64,000 nucleotides of DNA, taken from a virus. The DNA lies in IMG/VR virus record IMGVR_UViG_3300043775_002839, positions 1 to 64,000 of that record. The stretch is one strand, 5' to 3'. The notes under the pieces are model-generated. The model was given only the letters and a program-made list of their open reading frames with translations, was not told where the DNA came from and searched no databases. The translations under genes were made by a program, and so were the position numbers. Every line of letters begins with the position of its first letter. Positions within the stretch are counted from its first letter, which is position 1. Below, piece after piece: positions 1 to 8,164 of this stretch.

Positions 1-670
1 AAATGGAGCGCTACCTTCTGTATCGATCGCAGAAAGTTTTGATGGAATTCTAGAAATCAATGGAACTATTAGTGTTAGTGGAGCAGGTTCAAGTAATGAA
101 ATTCTATATATACCTATGAGACTTCGAGATGTCCCACAGGCTACTTCAAATGTTTTACAATATGAGGTAAACATCAATAGCGGTGTATGGGCTAAAATGC
201 CGATAATCACATATAGTTCGGCTGACTTGAATAAAACAAACTATACGCGATATAACACAATTGTAAATACTGGTGCTTATACAAGAATAGGACAGACAGT
301 TACTAACAATACTTCAAAAACTATTTATATATTTGTAGGTCTAGACCAGCGGAACACTCCTTTTTGGAAAACTTGTAGTTTTTGGAGGTGCGAGTACTAT
401 TACTATAACTGGGCAGTTCATGGAAAATGGAGGAATAATGATAGCGCTACAAATTATATTCAGACATATGCAGGTGATTGGACTTCGAACGCTGCTGGTA
501 TTCTTAATTATTATTGGAGTGGATATTATTCTATTGCGTCAGGACAGGCGCTATATGGCGTCTTACAACAGGAGTCTTCATCAGACCCTAATCATACAAT
601 AGAGCTCTTCTGGTCTTTTAGTCCTACTGATATATCATCAAGAAAACAATTTACTTATAACCTTTATTAA
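1..670 (+). CDS. Virion/fibre-like protein, C-terminal part (5' end outside window)
   Basis: The frame is open from base 2, upstream of the first ATG at 116, with no stop, so this is the 3' part of a longer gene. The visible ~222 residues are rich in Ser, Thr, Asn, Tyr and Gly and lack charged clusters, as is usual for beta-rich fibre or adhesin domains. Aromatic residues (several Trp and Tyr pairs) are concentrated in the last 120 residues, as in ligand-binding tips. It lies just ahead of other virion genes. I recognise no named family; a receptor-binding or baseplate role is inferred from composition and position. Confidence 0.6.
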   Translation, partial: NGALPSVSIAESFDGILEINGTISVSGAGSSNEILYIPMRLRDVPQATSNVLQYEVNINSGVWAKMPIITYSSADLNKTNYTRYNTIVNTGAYTRIGQTVTNNTSKTIYIFVGLDQRNTPFWKTCSFWRCEYYYYNWAVHGKWRNNDSATNYIQTYAGDWTSNAAGILNYYWSGYYSIASGQALYGVLQQESSSDPNHTIELFWSFSPTDISSRKQFTYNLY

Positions 671-682
671 AACTTTACTAAA

Positions 683-1498
683 ATGACAGACTTTAAAAAA
701 TACATACCGACAAACTGGAACACTATTAAATTCATAGTTTTAGCAGTGCTTGTTTTATTATTAACATACCAATGCGATAGAAATTCAACCCTTAAACAGG
801 ACGCTGAAAATGCCCAAAAGGTTGCAACCCGAAATTATAATAATCTTAAAGCATCTCAAGATACTATTAAATTTGAAAGAAACAGGAATGGAGAACTAGT
901 TGCAATCAAATTAGGATATGAGTTTGATATTAACACTCTAACTGCCGAAAATAAAGAGATTATTGCAGGGTATCAAAAAGCCCTAGGCCTCAATAAAGAC
1001 CTTAAAGGTGTAAATTCTCTACTAAGAGCCGAAATTAAAGTAAAAGATTCTATTATTAATGCCCAAAGTTCAGTTGTTCAAACAAGTGATTCAACTGCGA
1101 CAGTATCGATTAGTAATGAAAAAAATTGGGATAAATATAATTGGAGTAAGTTTAATGGAACTGTTGACCTTTTAAGAAATAAAAAGACTAATAATATCTC
1201 AGTTCTTTCAAATAAATTTAACTTTGAGCAAGGAATCGAAATTAAGGCAGCAATTATAAATGAAGAGGGTACTAACAAATTAAAAATTACATCATCCTCT
1301 CCTGGAGTACTATTTACTAATATTGAAAATATTAATTTAGTTAATGACAAATTAAACCAAAGACTTGAAAAAAAATCAGGATGGTCGCTTGGAGTTGGAG
1401 TTGGATATGGAATTAACCTAAATAATAATCAAGTTATTGGTATTGGTCCATCACTAAATGTAGGACTTATATGGTCTCCAAAATGGCTTAGGTTTTAA
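683..1498 (+). CDS. Membrane-anchored coiled-coil protein with glycine-rich C-terminus
   Basis: 271 residues. A single hydrophobic segment at about residues 16-30 ends at YQC and is followed by a long Lys/Glu/Asn-rich coiled coil (about 35-130). The last 40 residues alternate Gly and hydrophobics (GVGVGYG..., ending LIWSPKWLRF), like a short beta-hairpin region. Similar one-helix, coiled-coil, Gly-rich-tail proteins are common in Bacteroidota phages. Function is not established; an envelope-spanning, spanin-like role is one possibility. The Cys after the hydrophobic segment is not in a good lipobox. It starts 12 bases after the previous stop. Confidence 0.6.
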   Translation: MTDFKKYIPTNWNTIKFIVLAVLVLLLTYQCDRNSTLKQDAENAQKVATRNYNNLKASQDTIKFERNRNGELVAIKLGYEFDINTLTAENKEIIAGYQKALGLNKDLKGVNSLLRAEIKVKDSIINAQSSVVQTSDSTATVSISNEKNWDKYNWSKFNGTVDLLRNKKTNNISVLSNKFNFEQGIEIKAAIINEEGTNKLKITSSSPGVLFTNIENINLVNDKLNQRLEKKSGWSLGVGVGYGINLNNNQVIGIGPSLNVGLIWSPKWLRF

Positions 1499-1512
1499 AA
1501 AATTATAGAGTA

Positions 1513-3573
1513 ATGGCAAAATCATCAAGATTCGTTAAATTAGACGATGACGTATTATTAGAATTTATGTATCATGACCAATCAACCCCTGATTTGGTCA
1601 AAATCGAAAATGACGATAATGGAAGTCAAATCAAGTATTTAGATACAATTGATGGAAATGAAAGTGCTTCTAGGTTTTTAATACACGAATTGGGTTCAGA
1701 TGTTGTAGAATTTACAGTGACGATTGCGAATGGATTTATTGTTATTAATAATTTTGCTTCCCGAATGTTATTGTTGAAAAATGGAAGCACTTATAAATTC
1801 GACTTAAGTAATGTTAGTATTAATAAAAAATCAGGATTTAATATTCCTGGTGGAAATGGATATCTAAGTGGAACTACTTATATTTATACTCCAACGACTA
1901 ATGGTAAATATTCTTATGAATATCTAAATTTAGCAGGCACTAATTTTATTGGTGGAGAAATTCAAGTAACTAACCGTGCAAATTCCCTATTTTCAGTTCC
2001 ATTAACAAATACTGGAAATGATATTAGAACCGGAGCCGGCCAATCTGGAAGATATTATGCAGTTCCAACTGCTGAATCAAGTACATGGGCACTTCTTACA
2101 AATGGATTAAACTACTTAAATTCTGCTGAATGGAATGGTACTATTGCTAATGATTTACAACCAATTCCAATCGAAGATGTTGCAGATGTATATTATGATA
2201 CTATTAGATTACATTTAAGAACTGGATATTCTTTTAGCGGTAGAAAATATGATGGTTTCCTATTTCAAACAAAAGTTAAAAGAAACTCCGGAATTTATAA
2301 TTATTTTAACTCAACAGTTTATTTAAACTCTTCAAGTTTTGAAACCCAAAATCCGAATCCATTCATATTAGGAGAATCTTCATATTCTAAGTATATTGAA
2401 ATTAAAGTTCCTTCATTGGTTCAAATGTTTTCACCTGCAACAAATGAAAAGTTTAAAAATACTTTTTTTGCATCATCTGGAGCGGATTCAATTCCAACAA
2501 CTGCAAACTATGAGTTTGATTTTAAATTAATCGATAGCGTAGTTACTATTGGAAATTACGATTATATTAATGTTGCTGAAGGAAAATCATTAACTCTATC
2601 ACAAGAAGATGAATATGTCGATATTGCAGTTAATATTGAACATGCGACAGATGGAGACTATTTTAAAATTTATGGAACTTACAATGGAGACCAAGCCTCA
2701 TTTGAAAATTATATAACTGGAAGAATTTCAACTTCAGGAGATGACATTACTCTATTTTATGAAGTTCAAGTTGCAGAACAATTAGGTCTTAATTATATTA
2801 ATACATTTAATAATACCTTTACACAAACTTCAAATTATGATGAGCCAATTGTATTCAGACCGGTTATTTTAAACTCTTCAGTGTCGAGTAACTTCTTATT
2901 ATCGGTTAACTTGAGAATTTACAATGAAACTGATAATACCCAAATTGTAAAAACAGCCTCTTTAATTTATGCACAGCCTAAAAAATATGGCAAAAAATTA
3001 TTAAAACTGGGTCTTAATTCTAACTTTACGCCAAGCATAGTATATAATACTTTGCCGAATACTAGCGTTAATAGAGAACTTAATCAATTCGTAAATTCTA
3101 TCCGGCCTAGTGTTGGAGAAACTAAATATGTTTCAGTTGCCCTCGATACTTATAGAATAATGGGAGGAAGCACTCAAGTGACAATTGATGGAGCAGAAGT
3201 AAATGACTTAACATCAATGGATTATAAAAAAGAAGGGGATGGAATCATTACACTTTCAAAAGTTTCTGATAATTATATTAAATTTAAAATTGTTCAGCCC
3301 GATGGAGACTCGATGAAAAACGTAAGTCTTGTTAATGCTGAAGATTTGGTACTTATAATTAAAAGTGGAGCAATAGAACAACAAATATCGCATGACCCTA
3401 GTTTTCCAGGAGTCGACCTAGGAGCTGGAGAAGTTTTCTTTAAGGTGACAAAAAGCGTGGCAGTCCGTTTTGACCAAAGCGATACAAATCAAAATGCAGA
3501 CAAATTTTATATTAACATAAAAAACGGAAGTACCGAATCTCTATTGTACTACGGAAACGTAAACATTATATAA
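1513..3573 (+). CDS. Large virion-type protein, unknown
   Basis: 686 residues, no membrane segment or signal peptide. It is Asn/Ser/Thr/Tyr-rich with regular short hydrophobic stretches, suggesting stacked beta domains. The stop overlaps the start of the next gene (TAATG), and that neighbour looks like a tail-tube-fold protein, so a tail or baseplate role is likely. No catalytic motif is visible and I cannot name a family. Confidence 0.6.
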   Translation: MAKSSRFVKLDDDVLLEFMYHDQSTPDLVKIENDDNGSQIKYLDTIDGNESASRFLIHELGSDVVEFTVTIANGFIVINNFASRMLLLKNGSTYKFDLSNVSINKKSGFNIPGGNGYLSGTTYIYTPTTNGKYSYEYLNLAGTNFIGGEIQVTNRANSLFSVPLTNTGNDIRTGAGQSGRYYAVPTAESSTWALLTNGLNYLNSAEWNGTIANDLQPIPIEDVADVYYDTIRLHLRTGYSFSGRKYDGFLFQTKVKRNSGIYNYFNSTVYLNSSSFETQNPNPFILGESSYSKYIEIKVPSLVQMFSPATNEKFKNTFFASSGADSIPTTANYEFDFKLIDSVVTIGNYDYINVAEGKSLTLSQEDEYVDIAVNIEHATDGDYFKIYGTYNGDQASFENYITGRISTSGDDITLFYEVQVAEQLGLNYINTFNNTFTQTSNYDEPIVFRPVILNSSVSSNFLLSVNLRIYNETDNTQIVKTASLIYAQPKKYGKKLLKLGLNSNFTPSIVYNTLPNTSVNRELNQFVNSIRPSVGETKYVSVALDTYRIMGGSTQVTIDGAEVNDLTSMDYKKEGDGIITLSKVSDNYIKFKIVQPDGDSMKNVSLVNAEDLVLIIKSGAIEQQISHDPSFPGVDLGAGEVFFKVTKSVAVRFDQSDTNQNADKFYINIKNGSTESLLYYGNVNII

Positions 3574-4124
3574 TGATTTTAAATAGTAGAAATAATTTAT
3601 TCAATTTTAAGTTTTCAAGGACTTTTATTCCTAAAGAGGTTGCCGACAAATATCGAAAGTATTTGAATAGAATGCCGGGTAATTTAATTACTGAACCTAT
3701 AGATTTTATAAACTATTCAATTCAAGGAGTTGGTCTTCCAGGAATCAGTTTTGACCCTATTGAAATTGCGCCAAATGATGGTACAATAACATATCATAGA
3801 GGTTCAATTCCAATACAAAATACTATTGATAGACAGTTTAAAGTAACGCTACAACTGCTTGATGGTTATATAAATTATTGGATTATGCAGGATACTTTAT
3901 TGTATTATTATTCAAAGACGGTTAAAGAACCTTTTATCAATGATATTAAACTTCAAATAATGGATGCAGAGGGGATTCACTTGATGAGCGCTGTTTTTGA
4001 AAAACCAATACTTAATTCAATTTCAGATTTGGAGTTAAATATGAGTTCAAATATTGCAGAATTTACAACCTTTGACCTGAATTTTTACTATAACAAATTT
4101 AATATAATATTAGAAATAGATTAA
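3573..4124 (+). CDS. Tail-tube-fold protein (gp19/gp54-like), tentative
   Basis: 183 residues. The layout resembles T4 gp19 and related tube-fold proteins: an N-terminal strand (FNFKFSRTF), a loop with GVGLPGI, a central strand RQFKVTLQLLDG followed by a helix (NYWIMQDTLLYYY), and a C-terminal strand pair with N.S....FTTFDLNFYY. T4 gp19 is 163 residues. Such proteins build the inner tail tube or its junction with the baseplate hub. Assignment rests on pattern, not on a database search. It overlaps the preceding stop by one base and is followed two bases later by a small internal-protein-like gene. Confidence 0.45.
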   Translation: MILNSRNNLFNFKFSRTFIPKEVADKYRKYLNRMPGNLITEPIDFINYSIQGVGLPGISFDPIEIAPNDGTITYHRGSIPIQNTIDRQFKVTLQLLDGYINYWIMQDTLLYYYSKTVKEPFINDIKLQIMDAEGIHLMSAVFEKPILNSISDLELNMSSNIAEFTTFDLNFYYNKFNIILEID

Positions 4125-4126
4125 AC

Positions 4127-4495
4127 ATGAAAACATTTTTAGATTACATAGCAGAACAAGATATAACAGAAAACGAACTACAAGTCCTAAACGAGTCTCT
4201 TCAAACCGAATGGACCGAAGAACTTGAAGCTAAAGTTGATGCAGCTTTAGAGCAATTTTCAAAGACTTACAAAAATCTTGATGGAACTTATAATATCCAA
4301 GCGTTCAATGAAGAGATTACTAATGAAGGTATTTTAGGTAGTATCTTTGGTGGACTTGCAGGTTTTGCACTTGGTAAAACTGTTGGTAAAACTATTGCTA
4401 ATATTTTAGGAATCCAAAGTGGTATAATGTACGATATGTTAACCTCAAGACTAGTAGGAGCCGCTCTTGGTTCTTCTCTTGGTAGTAGAATCTAG
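4127..4495 (+). CDS. Small head-targeted protein with glycine-zipper C-terminus
   Basis: 122 residues. The N-terminus MKTFLDYIAEQ closely matches the capsid-targeting peptide of T4 internal proteins (MKTYQEFIAEA). A second protease-type site, ITNE|G, falls at residues 64-68. The 55 residues after it are uncharged and glycine-rich with GxxxG-like spacing (GSIFGGLAGFALGKTVGKTIANIL...). Cleavage would free a membrane-active-looking peptide. Packaging and release are inferred from these motifs. The next gene starts one base after this TAG stop. Confidence 0.55.
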   Translation: MKTFLDYIAEQDITENELQVLNESLQTEWTEELEAKVDAALEQFSKTYKNLDGTYNIQAFNEEITNEGILGSIFGGLAGFALGKTVGKTIANILGIQSGIMYDMLTSRLVGAALGSSLGSRI

Positions 4496-5152
4496 ATGAA
4501 TTTTGTAACGATTGACTTTTCCCTAAATTCACCAGGTATTTGCATCTTTTCAGATGACAAGTACTACTTTATTGGGTATTTAAAACCAAACACAGGTACT
4601 AAAGCCGAACAAAAGCTTCAAGAGGAATTAGACTTGCTTGAAGATACCAGAATTACTCATCAACCGGATTGGACGAATAACGAGGCCTATTCTAAAAGCG
4701 AGATGATTAAAATCCAGCGACACACCCAGACTGCAAGTGACATTATTAATATGATTATTGAAATTGCAGGCGATGATTCCCCTTTTGTGATTGCTTTTGA
4801 AGGCTCCTCTTATGGTTCTTCGGGTGGAACTAATAATATTATTGATATGGCGGCTGGAGCAGCAATCCTAAAGATGGAACTAATGTCGAGGCTTAAAGTC
4901 CAAGATATGATGACCATCGCACCTTCGACGATTAAGAAACATGCAGGTAAGGGTAACATGAAGAAGGATGAACTTTGGGTTAAATTCTTGGATAACGTTT
5001 TAAACGATTCAGTGCTTGAAACCTCGTCACTGCTTGGATTCTGTAAAACCCACATCGGAGAGACTAAAAAAGTCCCAAAACCTTTAGATGATTTGGTGGA
5101 TGCCTATTTTCTGAACCACTTAGCCCGGACTCTATTTTACCCGGAGGCTTAA
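4496..5152 (+). CDS. RuvC-like Holliday-junction resolvase
   Basis: 218 residues with an RNase H-like plan. The first acidic strand is TIDFSLNSPGICI (Asp7), the second is FVIAFEGSSYGS with its Glu near residue 102, and C-terminal acidic residues lie in KPLDDLVDAYFLNHLAR. These match the spaced carboxylates of RuvC-type resolvases that bind two metal ions. T4 itself uses endonuclease VII (gp49) for this task; RuvC-like enzymes replace it in many other large phages. It probably resolves branched DNA before packaging. A gp32 gene follows after a structured leader. Confidence 0.65.
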   Translation: MNFVTIDFSLNSPGICIFSDDKYYFIGYLKPNTGTKAEQKLQEELDLLEDTRITHQPDWTNNEAYSKSEMIKIQRHTQTASDIINMIIEIAGDDSPFVIAFEGSSYGSSGGTNNIIDMAAGAAILKMELMSRLKVQDMMTIAPSTIKKHAGKGNMKKDELWVKFLDNVLNDSVLETSSLLGFCKTHIGETKKVPKPLDDLVDAYFLNHLARTLFYPEA

Positions 5153-5179
5153 AGACTTTAGTTATATTCAACATGTAAG

Positions 5180-5290
5180 TTTTTGTTTCAAGAATCTTAA
5201 AAAATATTTTAAGAAGGTAACTTTATGCCTCCAGGGACATGTCACCCTGATAAAAAAGATATATAATAATATAGATTCTTGAAACAAAAA
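5180..5290. repeat. Perfect 18-bp inverted repeat, 75-base loop
   Basis: The arms 5180-5197 and 5273-5290 are exact reverse complements. As RNA they would form a long hairpin that encloses both a smaller hairpin and a promoter-like motif. The poly-U/poly-A ends of the arms could also act as a bidirectional terminator between the resolvase gene and gene 32. Confidence 0.85.
5258..5266 (+). promoter_or_regulatory. GATATATAA promoter-like motif, gene 32 leader
   Basis: Exact match to the motif that recurs ahead of many genes in this window. It is unusual in lying 124 bases before the start codon and inside the inverted-repeat loop, so it would give a long leader. Confidence 0.4.
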
Positions 5291-5381
5291 AGAGAGTTTC
5301 TATATAACTATCATAAGTAATTAAAAGGGCCCTTAACACTTATTAAATTAAAGTTTAACAAAAATTAAAGCAATTAAAGAC

Positions 5382-6305
5382 ATGGCAGAATTTGACATTT
5401 TTAATCTTGGCGTAAATGACGTCGAAACACACGAAACCCAAGCTTCATCTGGAAGCGATCTTTACAAACCTACCGCAGATGACGGTAAGGATGGAACTTA
5501 TAAAGCAATGATTCGCTTTGTTCCTAACCCAACAAACCCACGAAACTCTTTAGTGAAAAAATACGTACACTGGCTAACTAATGCAAGTGGTGACGGTAAA
5601 ATGGTAGATTCTCCATCAACAGTTGGAGCTCCATGTCCTATCGCAGATGTATTCTTTAAGTTACGTAAAAGTGACTCAGCAGTTGACCGTAAAATGAGTG
5701 ATAAACTTAAAAGACGTGAGCAATACTTTGCACTTATTAAAATCATTAAAGACCCACAAAATCCTGAACTAGAAGGACAATACAAAGTTTTCAAATTTGG
5801 TTACAAAATCAAAGAGAAAATCGATGAGGAATTAAAACCAGCATTTGGTGAACCAACTCAAGTATTTGACCTATTTGCAGGTAAAAACTTCGAATTGATT
5901 ATTACTCGTCAAGGAGAATTTAACAACTACGATAAATCTAAGTTCTCTTCAAAAACTTCACCTATTGAAGTTGATGGTAAAGGTGCAACCAGAACTCCTG
6001 AAGCAATGGGTGCTATTAAAGCAGAATTGGAATCAGCTCCAAGCCTAGAGCCATACGAATACAAAGCATGGGACGGAGAAACTCTTGATTTTGTTAATTC
6101 TATTCTTAGAAATTACTTAAATCCTGGAAGTTCAATAGATTCAGTTGTTAATAAGCCTGCTGCTAAAAAAGCTCCAGCAAAATCTGAACCAACTTCAGAA
6201 TCTAGTGATTTTGAATTCCCAAATGAAATGGTAGGAAATCCAAGCTCTACTAACGTAGATTCTTCTGATGACCTAGATTCATTCTTAAACGACTTAGATA
6301 TTTAA
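5382..6305 (+). CDS. 32: Single-stranded DNA-binding protein gp32
   Basis: 307 residues (T4 gp32 is 301). The core matches gp32, with strands around KDPQNPELEGQYKVFKFGYKIKEKI and FELIITRQGEFNNYDKSKF. The C-terminus is an acidic tail (SSDDLDSFLNDLDI), the usual contact site for replication partners. T4 gp32 binds zinc through one His and three Cys; here the region reads VDSPSTVGAPCPIAD with a single Cys, so the zinc site appears lost. The protein coats ssDNA during replication, recombination and repair. It is followed by a strong terminator and preceded by a structured leader. Confidence 0.88.
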   Translation: MAEFDIFNLGVNDVETHETQASSGSDLYKPTADDGKDGTYKAMIRFVPNPTNPRNSLVKKYVHWLTNASGDGKMVDSPSTVGAPCPIADVFFKLRKSDSAVDRKMSDKLKRREQYFALIKIIKDPQNPELEGQYKVFKFGYKIKEKIDEELKPAFGEPTQVFDLFAGKNFELIITRQGEFNNYDKSKFSSKTSPIEVDGKGATRTPEAMGAIKAELESAPSLEPYEYKAWDGETLDFVNSILRNYLNPGSSIDSVVNKPAAKKAPAKSEPTSESSDFEFPNEMVGNPSSTNVDSSDDLDSFLNDLDI

Positions 6306-6326
6306 TCTAACGTTATTTTATAAACT

Positions 6327-6356
6327 AAAGGGCTAATTAAACTTAGCCCTTTTTTT
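6327..6356 (+). terminator. Intrinsic terminator after gene 32
   Basis: AAAGGGCTAA (6327-6336) pairs with TTAGCCCTTT (6343-6352) around a 6-base loop and runs into a T tract. It separates the highly expressed gene 32 from the primase gene. Confidence 0.9.
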
Positions 6357-6368
6357 CTATATAATAGT

Positions 6369-7493
6369 ATGCAGAGTCAAAAAATCACCGAAGATTTAAA
6401 GATAAAAATCAGGAGCTTGGTAAAACAAGCAATTGTAAAGGCCCACCATGAGCCAAGCAAGCATATGATTAAAGAGATGCCAGGTAGAATTACAATGGCA
6501 TGTCCTTATTGCGGTGACTCGACTACCGACCATAAAAAGAAACGTGGAAATCTCTACTGGGATACCTTACAATTCCATTGTTTTAACTGCGGCGTTCATT
6601 CAAATGCATACCAATTATTAAAAGACCATCATATAAAATTTCAAAGTACCGATGATTCTATTCAAGTTATTGACTATATTCAAGAGCATAAAATGGAAAC
6701 TAATGAAATTGAAGTACTCGAACATGATGTGTTTAAATTAACATATGATATGGCTCCTACCCGAAAAGAGCTAATGGAATGGTTTAAATTTAAAGAAGTC
6801 GAACCAGGAGACCCTGCATTTTTTTATCTTAAGAATCGATTGTTGTCCAGTCAAATGAATCGTTTTATGTACTCTCCTAAGGATAAAAGAATCGTAGTAC
6901 TCAATGTAGCCCCAAATGATAAAGTTATCGGCTTTCAAACTCGTTCAATCGACAAGCGTTCTAATTCTCGTTATTTAACTTATGACCTTGAGAAGATGTA
7001 CCAAGAGATTCAACGGGAGATTGTGCTGACTGATGAAGAATTGATTGGCGTTAAAAAACTTTCAACTCTTTTTGGAGTAATGACAGTTGACTTTGAACGC
7101 GAAGTTACAATGTTCGAAGGACCTATCGATGCAATGTTTATGCAAAATTCGATTGGATTGGCAACTGCAGGTCGTTCAACCTTAGAATTTGATGAGATAC
7201 CTACAATACGATATATGTTTGATAACGATACTACCGGTAAAAAGAAGATGATGGAGAAGATTCGAAGAGGCAAACAAATATTTACATGGGAGAAGTTCTT
7301 TAAAGATACTAAAATCGACAAGGATTGGGAAGACTTTTTGCAAAAATTGAACAAAGATGAAAGAGATAAATATCCTAAACAAATAGGTGATTTAAACGAT
7401 TTGGTGATCGCGTCTTGGCTAACAAAAAATAAATGCTTAGCGCAGATTCAAAAGTATTTTACTAACTCTCGACTAGATGCATATTACCTATGA
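6369..7493 (+). CDS. 61: DNA primase gp61-like
   Basis: 374 residues (T4 gp61 is 342). A zinc-ribbon lies at about residues 40-78 (CPYCGDS... then FHCFNCG). A TOPRIM core follows, with the catalytic Glu in FEGPIDAMF and the metal-binding DND in YMFDNDTTGKK. It makes RNA primers for the lagging strand together with the gp41 helicase encoded at 39.4 kb. A TATATAAT-type motif lies 5-11 bases before the ATG. Its stop overlaps the next start (ATGA). Confidence 0.85.
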   Translation: MQSQKITEDLKIKIRSLVKQAIVKAHHEPSKHMIKEMPGRITMACPYCGDSTTDHKKKRGNLYWDTLQFHCFNCGVHSNAYQLLKDHHIKFQSTDDSIQVIDYIQEHKMETNEIEVLEHDVFKLTYDMAPTRKELMEWFKFKEVEPGDPAFFYLKNRLLSSQMNRFMYSPKDKRIVVLNVAPNDKVIGFQTRSIDKRSNSRYLTYDLEKMYQEIQREIVLTDEELIGVKKLSTLFGVMTVDFEREVTMFEGPIDAMFMQNSIGLATAGRSTLEFDEIPTIRYMFDNDTTGKKKMMEKIRRGKQIFTWEKFFKDTKIDKDWEDFLQKLNKDERDKYPKQIGDLNDLVIASWLTKNKCLAQIQKYFTNSRLDAYYL

Positions 7494-7708
7494 TAAAAAT
7501 AGACTTTTTAGAAATGGTTGCCCAAGAATTCGAAGATTTTGAAAACGAAAAAAACAAAAGAAAGAATATTAAGATGATGCTAGATTTTAGTACATCAAAA
7601 TATTCACACACTGAAAAAGAATTTAAAATGACTAAGCCGCGATTAAAGGCCCGGTTAAAAAGTTCAGTATTTATTAAAGACAACAATAAAGGAAATTCAC
7701 TTTTTTAA
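7490..7708 (+). CDS. Small basic protein, unknown
   Basis: 72 residues, overlapping the primase stop by four bases in the translational-coupling arrangement. Acidic N-terminal half, strongly basic C-terminal half (KPRLKARLKSSVF) and a final NSLF. The C-terminal LF ending is shared with gp43's C-terminal half. The neighbours are all replication or recombination genes, so an accessory role there is likely, but I do not recognise it. Confidence 0.6.
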   Translation: MIKIDFLEMVAQEFEDFENEKNKRKNIKMMLDFSTSKYSHTEKEFKMTKPRLKARLKSSVFIKDNNKGNSLF

Positions 7709-7719
7709 AAGCATCATAT

Positions 7720-8148
7720 ATGATAGATGTCAAAGACAAGATAACACAACTTGACGAGTACTTAATTAAACAGCGAGAAGATTGGACCCAAAAAATAAAA
7801 GGTCTAACTGAGGAACTTAAATTAGGTAACAATTTAGAGAGCGTAAGTGCATTCACACTTAGTTATCGACAAATATTGGTTGAACACCTCGCAACCATGG
7901 GTAATCGAATCAAAACCCAAAAATCAATAGTAGATAAAAAGTATAAAGATAAATGGATTGAGTATTATAGTTATGACTATAAGCTCACCGATAAAATGCG
8001 CGAAAAATTCGTTGACGCAGACATTGCGGACGATACAAATATCCTTGAGTTATTAGTGACTCAAAAAAGTTTTTTTGAGGGATCAATTAAAACACTCGAC
8101 AACATGGGCTTTGCAATCAAAAACAGGTTGGACATTAGTCGTTTATAA
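7720..8148 (+). CDS. uvsY: UvsY-like recombination mediator
   Basis: 142 residues (T4 UvsY is 137). Mostly helical and charged; the C-terminal LDNMGFAIKNRLDISRL corresponds to the T4 C-terminal GFAIKHIQDMRAF. UvsY loads UvsX recombinase onto gp32-coated ssDNA. Position immediately before uvsW agrees with T4 gene order. The middle has diverged strongly, so the call rests on length, tail motif and context. Confidence 0.72.
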   Translation: MIDVKDKITQLDEYLIKQREDWTQKIKGLTEELKLGNNLESVSAFTLSYRQILVEHLATMGNRIKTQKSIVDKKYKDKWIEYYSYDYKLTDKMREKFVDADIADDTNILELLVTQKSFFEGSIKTLDNMGFAIKNRLDISRL

Positions 8149-8164
8149 AAATATCAAATGAGAT

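Larger units (their letters stand above)
5153..5381 (+). promoter_or_regulatory. Structured 229-base leader before gene 32
   Basis: This stretch holds no ORF. It contains a perfect 18-bp inverted repeat (5180-5197 with 5273-5290). The 75-base loop carries a smaller hairpin, CAGGG/CCCTG, around 5232-5249 and a GATATATAA promoter-like motif at 5258-5266. The last 90 bases before the gene 32 start are A-rich. T4 gene 32 is autoregulated by its product binding a structured leader, so a similar role is plausible, but the structure here is different and unproven. Confidence 0.55.
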
